From: Zancudomyces culisetae
Taxonomy: Eukaryota > Kickxellomycota > Harpellomycetes > Harpellales > Legeriomycetaceae
Direction of reading: 5' to 3'
Assembly (NCBI GenBank): GCA_001969505.1
Contig: LSSK01001500.1
Coordinates: 1 to 21,490 of the forward strand
DNA: 21,490 nt
Under the pieces are notes generated by a model. That model made no database searches and was not told the DNA's origin. It worked only from the letters and a program-made list of their open reading frames with translations. Below, in pieces: positions 16,001 through 21,490 of the stretch (its first letter is position 1; the number at the start of each line of letters is the position of its first letter). The position numbers were made by a program, and so were the translations under genes.

Positions 16001-16905
16001 CTTCTGCAGTAAAGCTTATTACCAGTTGTAAGCACCATTGCAGTGAAAATGAGAATTTGATTGTTCCCAAGTCTGGCGATCCATACCTTCCTCTTTTTCT
16101 CACCAACAATAATGTCAACAATACAAACAATAGTAATGGCGGAAAGTGTTTTGAAATTTCCAATCTATCAACTAACCTTCCTCTGAACAAACCCACAGTT
16201 CCTCCTCCTCATCAAACAAGCTTTATCGGCTACAATTCAAAGATGCTTACCAAAAAGCGCTTGGTAATTAAACGCAAAATACGATCTGCAACTATCGGCC
16301 CCTCTGGTGAATATACATATTCATATTCGGTTGAAATTCTAACAGACCCTCAAGTAATTGAGGCATACCTGCGACAGAAATACATCATCCATCAACAACA
16401 AAAGGAAAATGCTCTTAGGGACAGCGAAGCCATTGCCAAATTGAGGTTATCCAAGCATTGTAGGGCAAAACACTATTCAAAGTTATTATCTTCACACATG
16501 AGCACTTTTAGCTTGTCCTCGCAAATTCAACAACAACAACAACAGCAGCAGCAACATCAATTCTCCCAAAATGCGTCCTCTCTCAACTACGGGTACGGCT
16601 CCGCTAATGATCCAAATACTGGTAGCGGTATGACATTCTCTACCGCGTCCTCCGGTGCTGATGGAGCATTTAATACACCTGGTAGCCTTAGAGCAGATGG
16701 TTCTTTCTCGGGATCGTCGCATCATCTCAACTCCCTAAATGTCAATACCAGCCTGAATACAAATCAGAATATTATGCCCACTACACCAGGTGCATCAACA
16801 CCGCTTTCCTCTACTGGATCAAGAAGATGTAGAAACTGTGGAATGCTGGGCCACATGAAATCAAACAAAAAATGCCCCAGGTATTACGAGTTTTACCCTT
16901 CGTAA
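13042..16905 (+). CDS. TAF1: TFIID subunit TAF1
   Basis: An intronless frame of 1287 residues. TAF1 is the scaffold subunit of TFIID, contacting TBP, TAF7 and promoter DNA in the nucleus. The N-terminus FAKFLFGNVDESGKLD matches the TBP-binding TAND1 region of animal TAF1. Residues about 105-270 are Glu/Asp-rich and disordered. The DUF3591 core spans about residues 375-965: HSVPVVKLLKPFF, WHRPRF, EYTEEFPPLMSNVGMG, FVAGQTYPLMEVP, the winged-helix-like IRQRLKEFCEF, LANWNTTRNF and YNVAEQQEIYREEIDRIW. After a Ser/Leu run there is a short conserved segment (KRLVIKRKIR), then a polyglutamine/Ser/Asn-rich stretch. A CCHC zinc knuckle follows: C1263-x2-C1266-x4-H1271-x6-C1278, nine residues before the end. 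No bromodomains follow the knuckle, as in yeast Taf1. The link from CAFSFL to YNVAEQQ is short compared with human TAF1. Confidence 0.96.
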   Translation: MSFAKFLFGNVDESGKLDFSDMDDEMREVFLEVGEEGNRFLETALDDIMFNNDIAEGVDKKQTTYTTFDEDRSRGRSMEIVENGAGGNVGGKSVIRQKVRFENAYEDDEYDEETEADEIEEEEEEEEEEEEEVDEEGARGRDKVSGDVKMSKQAPIIKRRHEHEDYEEEEEEEEEEDRNKDQYMGLFSGSEESEIEERDTSEDRKSENLTKEAVDEREREKTAELSMGSEIERELEKIEEEEEEKRGQEQEESEKVAGSETEPEMEMDAMEEGAEVKDYGLRQAILKRKKLVEANHKNFTDIFGYYIEHKINRNKRKYPQIEIKTADSKLWEINRKVKKSVNYLEEITSRLERTREEEGRVNTWNDVNSGGVEVDRSMFGIEVLDWEKDIRFEKPVGEEDGPWKVEGRSIRPININFMNGGWIEDIRFDMASEKEIMAIKKSIERGIGSREAEAGGKLERIGLEETGEGRGNRYNISNDMFYEALQEGRITRVRQTFGQLVVKHSVPVVKLLKPFFKIRFTKQELREWHRPRFNVYENTEATSGDVKIRFNRVRSSKKRKHRGRSEALWSGMDITLRDNSEIVLVEYTEEFPPLMSNVGMGSVLVNYYRKVDDKDTHVPETRLGELFVLGVADVSPFWGFGNVESGQMMAVLYNNLFRAPLFQQRPNNRDFLAIRFKAEKNNSRYYLRSIPHFFVAGQTYPLMEVPTPHSRRVTNIIKMRLQVAAYRLINENLHHLLNFEKLIEMFPEYNDAQIRQRLKEFCEFQKKGAGSGYWRAKSNMPVPKEENLREMLSPEMICLFESMLVSQLHLMDLGAAKAASSGAHNDTDSVGNYSYNDPQTPQPTPVNATSWRPVDEASSLAPSSMVHTPTEERLANWNTTRNFTNATQGKAMLQLCGEGDPSNIGCAFSFLRVSMKDIFLRPGEDIETKLAEIESRPKSAHRYNVAEQQEIYREEIDRIWNGQLRLLSSPSSLSLSLSLSPSSSYVPSAVKLITSCKHHCSENENLIVPKSGDPYLPLFLTNNNVNNTNNSNGGKCFEISNLSTNLPLNKPTVPPPHQTSFIGYNSKMLTKKRLVIKRKIRSATIGPSGEYTYSYSVEILTDPQVIEAYLRQKYIIHQQQKENALRDSEAIAKLRLSKHCRAKHYSKLLSSHMSTFSLSSQIQQQQQQQQQHQFSQNASSLNYGYGSANDPNTGSGMTFSTASSGADGAFNTPGSLRADGSFSGSSHHLNSLNVNTSLNTNQNIMPTTPGASTPLSSTGSRRCRNCGMLGHMKSNKKCPRYYEFYPS
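16528..16554 (+). repeat. Polyglutamine codon run in TAF1
   Basis: Nine mixed CAA/CAG codons followed by CAT CAA, in the disordered linker before the zinc knuckle. Confidence 0.75.
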
Positions 16906-17166
16906 CACCATTTTTACCTTTTTACCCTTTTGCTTTCGCTTTTGCTTTTTGCTTTTATCTTTGTGTTGTGTTTGTAGTTCAGTATAGAGTTTGTTTTTGT
17001 ATCAATTGAGATTATTCACAAATAAACAATATTCACCATTTTCAGGAAAAAAAAATGGAGACGGTGTGTGAGTTGAATGAGCTTCGCCCTTAAGCTTATA
17101 GCACCCAAATTAGTAATCATTTGCATTATCAATCATGTTGATGTTTACACTTTTCTTCATATATAA

Positions 17167-17178
17167 AATTGGCCAATT
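17167..17178. promoter_or_regulatory. Palindromic double CCAAT element
   Basis: AATTGGCCAATT is a perfect 12-nt palindrome carrying a CCAAT pentamer on each strand. CCAAT is the core bound by the HAP/NF-Y complex, which often controls respiratory genes. It is about 1.35 kb from PUT1 and 260 nt past TAF1, so a target is uncertain. Confidence 0.25.
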
Positions 17179-17287
17179 ATTAATCAGAATTGGTATCTGC
17201 GCAATAAAGCTTGATTTGGAAAATGGTTGAATTTTTCCCGACCCACTAAATAAACCTGAAACTGAAAAAAAAAAACAAGAAACAAAA

Positions 17288-17325
17288 TGGAAAATGGAAA
17301 AGGGAAAAGGGAAAAGGGAAAATTG
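17288..17325 (+). repeat. GGAAAA(T/G) tandem repeat
   Basis: About five consecutive 7-nt units, first GGAAAAT then GGGAAAA, in the TAF1-PUT1 intergenic region. It is purine-only on the plus strand apart from the T of the early and last units. Confidence 0.75.
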
Positions 17326-17376
17326 GCAATTAAACTTTTCCTTTCATTTCTGCCACCCTTGCTTTGAAAAAAGAAG

Positions 17377-17393
17377 AAAAAAATTTTTTTTTT
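17377..17393. promoter_or_regulatory. A7T10 tract junction
   Basis: Seven A followed by ten T, about 1.13 kb upstream of PUT1. It has the same form as the paired tracts before the other two plus-strand genes. Confidence 0.3.
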
Positions 17394-17867
17394 GAAAAAT
17401 TATATATACCAGCCAAAACGATTCTTTCTAATTTTTGTCGCTATTCGTAAAATGCACGAATTTTCCCTCAAATGTTTTCAGTATGTTTTGTCTACTTATA
17501 AACTCCTCTTCAGAAAACGCTTACAGTTTTTTTTTTTTACATTATCAAACCATTTTTATAATAGTACACTCAGTATGGTCCACTATAATCTCTCCCTTTT
17601 CTCTTTTGGCCTATCTTTTATGTGTATAATGTATAATATTATAATATTGGTGCGTAGTTTTTACTCTCCTCCCCTTCCTTCTCCCCCCCTTCCCTCCCCA
17701 TTTCAAAACCACACTCCATTCATCAAACACAAAATAAAACAAAGATAATGACACCCCCCCCTCCTCCGTTCTCATACCCTATACCCTAAATTTGATTGCA
17801 TGACCTTAAAGATAAACAAAAAAAGTTTTTCTTTTCTCCTTCGTACCAAATAAAAAGTCGTGCCACC

Positions 17868-17919
17868 TAGCCATCACATTCTCCCATAAATGGAACAACC
17901 TGCCTCATTAGCCATCACA
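17868..17919 (+). repeat. 11-nt direct repeat TAGCCATCACA
   Basis: Two identical 11-nt copies at 17868-17878 and 17909-17919, 41 nt apart. They could be paired protein-binding sites or chance; nothing else marks them. Confidence 0.4.
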
Positions 17920-18151
17920 GACCATTCCATTTTTTATCTTGTATAACACAATGTAACATCACGCCAAATGCCCCAGATTCATGTGCAATGTAAACACACG
18001 TGGATAGAAAATGACAACATCATTTTTCAAGCTCGTGATACGAGCTCAAGGATCGCTCTCATCATCCATTCTTGTCGCTACTTTTTTTTCATCAGCTTTG
18101 TAATTTATTTACTTTTTTTTTGCTCTTTAATTAGCCGATTGAGTGAATTTG

Positions 18152-18166
18152 GCGGATTTTTTCCGC
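18152..18166. promoter_or_regulatory. CGG-N7-CCG inverted repeat, possible Zn2Cys6 site
   Basis: Five-nt arms GCGGA and TCCGC around five T, so CGG and CCG are seven bases apart in inverted orientation. Fungal Zn2Cys6 regulators bind inverted CGG triplets with fixed spacing; yeast Put3, which controls PUT1, prefers a spacing of ten. It lies about 360 nt before the PUT1 start. A regulator is inferred, not identified. Confidence 0.4.
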
Positions 18167-18212
18167 GATACTCCTCTTAAAGCATTATAAACGATATAAT
18201 TCGAAAAGTCGG

Positions 18213-18225
18213 AAAAAAAAATTTT
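18213..18225. promoter_or_regulatory. A9T4 tract junction
   Basis: Nine A followed by four T, about 300 nt upstream of the PUT1 start and 47 nt after the CGG inverted repeat. It is placed where a nucleosome-depleted promoter tract would be expected. Confidence 0.35.
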
Positions 18226-18313
18226 ATTGTTATGGATGTTTTTTTCTTCAATCTATGTGGGAAAACCTAGTCTTAGTAACGAAACAAATGGGAGTAAACA
18301 GCAAAAAGTGAAA

Positions 18314-18321
18314 TATAAATA
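18314..18321 (+). promoter_or_regulatory. TATA box candidate for PUT1
   Basis: TATAAATA fits TATAWAWR exactly and lies about 205 nt upstream of the start codon at 18526, downstream of the CGG inverted repeat. Confidence 0.45.
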
Positions 18322-18525
18322 AAACTAAGAATTTTCCCGTTCATACTTTCTTTGTTCCGTTTACATTCATTAATTTAGTTTTAACTTGTTTCAGGTTCAG
18401 TTTAATTTTCAGTTTCTGATGCTGATTCTGGTTTTGTTAAATATCTAATACTCAATAAACAGGTACAAGCGCGAATATTTTTATCTTTTCATCAAATAAC
18501 TATACAGAGTTTGCACAAAGCAAGA

Positions 18526-20574
18526 ATGATACAAGGTATACGAAAAAATCACCTACCAAGCAAAACTAATATCACTTGGTTACTATCTGTATCAAGATCG
18601 TATTCGGGAATAACCGGCGCAAAGAGCGTTTATGGGTCATGTGCTACTTCTGTTGCCCCATCCACTGTTTGGAATAAACAAAGAGCAGTCAATAGCGTCA
18701 TTTCCAGAAGTTACTCCCAGGGCCAAAGTGCAGACCAAACTGAAATCCAACAACCCACCAAAGAACAGGTCAAGTATATAACAGAAACCATCAAGCTAAA
18801 TGATAAGAGCTACCTAAAGCACGCAACTCTCGGCCAGTTGCTGCGAAACTCATTTGTATATTCTTGCTGCACTATCCCATGGCTGGTGAACAACTCGCTG
18901 AAACTTATCGAGTTTACTGAACGCATCCATTTGAGTTGGCTCAGTCACTGGTTTATCAAGAGGACGTTTTTTAAGACATTCTGCGCAGGGGAAAACGAAC
19001 GTGAGATTGTGGGCAGCATGAAACGGCTGAAGGGGCTGGGTATCAAATCAATTTTGGACTATTCCGTAGAATCGGATTTGAAAAAAGATGATGATGCTGG
19101 TAATGGTAAGGCTAAAAGTGAAAATGAAGTCATTGAGGAAGCCAAAAAGGCGATTGACGATCTTGTTCAGGAATATAAAAAGAGCATTGATATGGCAGCG
19201 CAGCAACGCGATTCTTTCGTTGCTGTTAAGGTCACTGGGTTGATTACTCCTGATAGTCTGTATAGACTATCCACTTTATACGAACCAGTGTTGAGGAAGG
19301 GATACAACGACCTGGTTATCAAGGCGAGTAATGGAAGTATAAAGAGTGTCAAAGACATAAATGGATTGGAAAAGATTGACCTTACTCAGTTTAAGACTGG
19401 AATCCTAGAAAAACTACCAGGGTATAGCCACAATGCCAGTAGTGTAGATGTACAGAAAATATTTAGTAGTATAGATAAAGATGGCGACGGATATATTGAT
19501 TTTATAGATCTAATGATGGGAATGGGATACTCCAACAAGTTGGTTCGCAATCTTTTCCTAGCACCACCACACTCAAAATCAACCTCGCAAGCAAAGAAGG
19601 ACGATGATTCTGGTATTCGCCCACTGGACTTGGAATTTTATGACAATTTGACTGAAAGGCTCAGGGAGATTACAATGTATGGCATTCAAAAACGTACCAG
19701 GATCATGGCAGACGCAGAACATTCATACTTCCAGCCTACAATAGATCAAGCCGTGTTGGAGGTCTGTGAAAGTGTGAACAAATTTACCAGTACCAATGGT
19801 AGCAACAATTTCCAGGTTGACCCGATCCTGTACAACACGTATCAGCTGTACACCAAGAGTGGGTTGTACAGATTGAAGACTGATTATATCAGGTCGGTCA
19901 GACAAGGCTGGGCATTTGGTGTCAAGATAGTCAGAGGCGCATACATGGCATTGGAAAACGCCAGGGCTCTTGAACTTGGCTATGAAACACCAATCAATGA
20001 AACCTTGCAAGCTACACATGATAGCTATAACGGAGCTATTGAGTTTTTGTTGGGAAAAATAGCCGAAAGTAAGACAAAGGCCTTGCAAATGGTGCAAAGC
20101 TCTAATGAGGCAAGCAAAGTTATTTCTGTTAACAATCCGGCCATTTTTATTGCTTCACACAACCACAACTCCATAAAATTGGCTATTGATAGATCGCAGA
20201 AATTGGGACTGATAACTAAACATGACTTTTCAGACACTGACAAAAAAAACAAAAATGTAGTAGCTGATTGTTCAAGAACTCTGGGTTTCGGTCAGTTGTT
20301 TGGTATGCAGGATGGAGCTACTAGCTACTTGGCCAATTATATGCTGGCTGCAGAGATTGATGCCACTAGCGGCAACAGTTCACAACTACCCAAGGCATTC
20401 CCTTCAGCCAAATCCCTCCATGTTTACAAATATGTTCCATATGGGCCAATTGCAAAAGTATTACCATATTTGATCCGCAGAGCACAAGAAAATTCGGCTG
20501 TTTTGGACACAGTCAAAGATGAAGTTAGACAGATCAACAACGAAATCAAATCAAGACTCTTTTTCTCTTCATAA
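18526..20574 (+). CDS. PUT1: Mitochondrial proline dehydrogenase with EF-hand
   Basis: 682 residues from the ATG at 18526; the frame is open a little further upstream, but only a TTG precedes it. FAD-dependent proline dehydrogenase oxidises proline to pyrroline-5-carboxylate at the inner mitochondrial membrane. The N-terminus (about 65 residues) is rich in Arg, Ser and Lys with few acids, as in a mitochondrial presequence. Catalytic-barrel motifs in order are DAEHSYFQP (from 396), NTYQLYTK, KIVRGAYM (467-474), ASHNHNS (from 543), FGQLFGM (from 588), YKYVPYGP (from 634) and LIRRAQEN, whose paired Arg match the substrate-binding pair of the family. Residues 317-328 (DKDGDGYIDFID) form a canonical EF-hand loop with Asp at positions 1, 3, 5, 9 and 12, between the N-terminal part and the barrel. 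It is longer than yeast Put1 (about 476 residues). The gene converges on LCB1. Confidence 0.95.
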   Translation: MIQGIRKNHLPSKTNITWLLSVSRSYSGITGAKSVYGSCATSVAPSTVWNKQRAVNSVISRSYSQGQSADQTEIQQPTKEQVKYITETIKLNDKSYLKHATLGQLLRNSFVYSCCTIPWLVNNSLKLIEFTERIHLSWLSHWFIKRTFFKTFCAGENEREIVGSMKRLKGLGIKSILDYSVESDLKKDDDAGNGKAKSENEVIEEAKKAIDDLVQEYKKSIDMAAQQRDSFVAVKVTGLITPDSLYRLSTLYEPVLRKGYNDLVIKASNGSIKSVKDINGLEKIDLTQFKTGILEKLPGYSHNASSVDVQKIFSSIDKDGDGYIDFIDLMMGMGYSNKLVRNLFLAPPHSKSTSQAKKDDDSGIRPLDLEFYDNLTERLREITMYGIQKRTRIMADAEHSYFQPTIDQAVLEVCESVNKFTSTNGSNNFQVDPILYNTYQLYTKSGLYRLKTDYIRSVRQGWAFGVKIVRGAYMALENARALELGYETPINETLQATHDSYNGAIEFLLGKIAESKTKALQMVQSSNEASKVISVNNPAIFIASHNHNSIKLAIDRSQKLGLITKHDFSDTDKKNKNVVADCSRTLGFGQLFGMQDGATSYLANYMLAAEIDATSGNSSQLPKAFPSAKSLHVYKYVPYGPIAKVLPYLIRRAQENSAVLDTVKDEVRQINNEIKSRLFFSS

Positions 20575-20722
20575 ACCCTCACACCCCTGTTTCTTTTCTT
20601 ATAGAATTTTTTGTTTGTTTATTTTCAACAGTTATATTGAATATAGTAATTAAACATAAAAAATAAATTTTAAATATTAAAAACAATCGAAACGAAACAA
20701 TGTCGTTTCCTCCGGAGCTAGC

Positions 20723-21490
20723 CTAATAATTATTGATCAGCTTATTAATAGAGTTTTCTATAGCCTCAACACACTTGATGATTTGATGCTTAGAATGTCC
20801 TGCGGATACAATGATTCTCAAGCTAGGCTCAGGGGCCGGCTCTTTCTCCCGCTCAACCACATAAAGACTACTACAAACAAGAACCTTATAAGTCGTTTGA
20901 ATTTCAGAGGCTAGTTGCATCATCACAAGCTCTTCATCTTGCCTAGTCCAAAACTGCTGGGTGCTATTTATCCCTCCATTGCCACCCAGCTTTTGTACAG
21001 CTTGCCTCATACAGTTTGGTGTCAGGTGTACATGGATTATTGGGGAATTATCATCACCCTCAATCTCAATGATACCGCTGTCCCTGTCAGTAAAATTGTC
21101 ATTATTGGTGCTAACACTGCTAATACTGCTAACATTACTGTCCTTATTGCGCAGTCTCTTTTCTTCACTGGCATATCCGTTGATCGATTTGTTGTTATTG
21201 TTGTTGATTTCTTCAAGCAATTGCCTCATATACGAGATGTTTTCATTTAATTTTCGTAGTGCTAGGCGCCCATCTCCATCTCTTTCAGCAAGTCGACTAA
21301 TTGCATCTGACGCAGTAACAGCCATTATCGCTGGCATTGATGCTGAAAAGACATACCCGAGTCCCGACAACCGTTGATGGCCAATAAGTTCCTTTGCCGC
21401 ACAACAGAATCCACCAGAGCCGCCAAATGCCTGCCACAACGAACCCAAAAGGATCTCTACTTCTTTGGTAGCCTCTGCCACACCATCCTT
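20723..21490 (-). CDS. LCB1: Serine palmitoyltransferase subunit 1, C-terminal part
   Basis: The frame is open to the right edge, so the 5' part of the gene lies outside; 255 codons and the stop (20723-20725) are seen. Lcb1 pairs with Lcb2 in the endoplasmic reticulum to condense serine with palmitoyl-CoA, the first step of sphingolipid synthesis; Lcb1 itself lacks the PLP lysine. The block LLGSLWQAFGGSGGFCCAA followed by HQRLSGLGYVFSASMPA is typical of Lcb1 in the alpha-oxoamine synthase family. After it comes a family-like helix (AISRLAE...LNENISYMRQLLEEI). An Asn/Ser/Asp-rich insertion of about 50 residues follows, then the conserved C-terminal subdomain (SPIIHVHL, LRIIVSAGHSKHQI). The 3' end is 148 nt from that of PUT1. 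Confidence 0.93.
   Translation of the reverse strand, partial: KDGVAEATKEVEILLGSLWQAFGGSGGFCCAAKELIGHQRLSGLGYVFSASMPAIMAVTASDAISRLAERDGDGRLALRKLNENISYMRQLLEEINNNNNKSINGYASEEKRLRNKDSNVSSISSVSTNNDNFTDRDSGIIEIEGDDNSPIIHVHLTPNCMRQAVQKLGGNGGINSTQQFWTRQDEELVMMQLASEIQTTYKVLVCSSLYVVEREKEPAPEPSLRIIVSAGHSKHQIIKCVEAIENSINKLINNY

Larger units (their letters stand above)
16906..18525. other. Long intergenic region between TAF1 and PUT1
   Basis: 1.6 kb without a supported gene. It begins with a TTTTGC-type short repeat just after the TAF1 stop. It then contains a palindrome AATTGGCCAATT (17167-17178), a GGGAAAA tandem repeat (about 17288-17325), A(n)T(n) junctions (17377-17393 and 18213-18225), C/T-rich tracts (about 17663-17700 and 17750-17772) and a direct repeat (17868-17878 and 17909-17919). 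Near PUT1 are a CGG inverted repeat and a TATA box. The open frames at 17392-17748 and 17968-18180 have no coding signal I trust. The length suits a regulated promoter for PUT1, or an unseen non-coding RNA. Confidence 0.5.

Noticed and set aside
18511-18525. TTG at 18511 as the PUT1 start
   Set aside because: Nuclear genes of fungi normally start at ATG; the ATG at 18526 begins a good mitochondrial presequence.
1-21490. tRNA, rRNA, CRISPR, transposon or viral sequence
   Set aside because: No T-loop-like GTTCRANNC within a plausible cloverleaf, no rRNA core sequence, no spaced identical repeats, and no transposase or reverse-transcriptase motifs were noticed. A covariance-model scan was not possible.

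Overview
The window looks like nuclear DNA of a fungus, most probably an ascomycete yeast or yeast-like form. It is AT-rich, and its genes are eukaryotic (TFIID, U3 snoRNP, sphingolipid synthesis, mitochondrial proline oxidation). Some are split by short introns of 66-124 nt with GT..AG ends. CTG reads as leucine at conserved positions (for example the MLT of the acetyltransferase), so the CTG-Ser code is not indicated. I cannot name the genus. No transposon, CRISPR array, rRNA or tRNA was recognised.

Layout, left to right: (1) 1-1136 intergenic; (2) 1137-4583 plus, a 1148-residue protein with two copies of a fungal YPRA...RW...CN...W domain (resembling DUF8032) and a long low-complexity tail; (3) 4628-5828 minus, a five-exon gene for the histone N-terminal acetyltransferase Nat4/Naa40, invisible as one long reading frame; (4) 6120-8511 minus, a two-exon Ser/Thr-rich secreted, mucin-like protein with a large 12-nt coding minisatellite; (5) 8512-9691, no supported gene; (6) 9692-11858 minus, three-exon RRP9 (U3 snoRNP WD40 protein); (7) 11859-13041, divergent promoter region; (8) 13042-16905 plus, TAF1; (9) 16906-18525, long intergenic region with regulatory-looking sequence; (10) 18526-20574 plus, mitochondrial proline dehydrogenase with an EF-hand; (11) 20723-21490 minus, 3' part of LCB1, running off the right edge.

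The genes do not form a pathway cluster. Gene 2/NAT4 and PUT1/LCB1 are tightly convergent pairs (44 and 148 nt apart), RRP9/TAF1 are divergent, and NAT4 and the secreted-protein gene are in tandem. Seven introns were deduced from splice signals, reading frame and protein conservation; four of seven donors are GTAAGT and six of seven acceptors end in TAG. The most useful results are the reconstruction of NAT4 with a chain of overlapping ATGA micro-uORFs at its start, the reconstruction of RRP9, the duplicated domain in gene 2, the EF-hand in the proline dehydrogenase, and paired A(n)T(n) tracts upstream of all three plus-strand genes. I did not find a convincing wholly new system.
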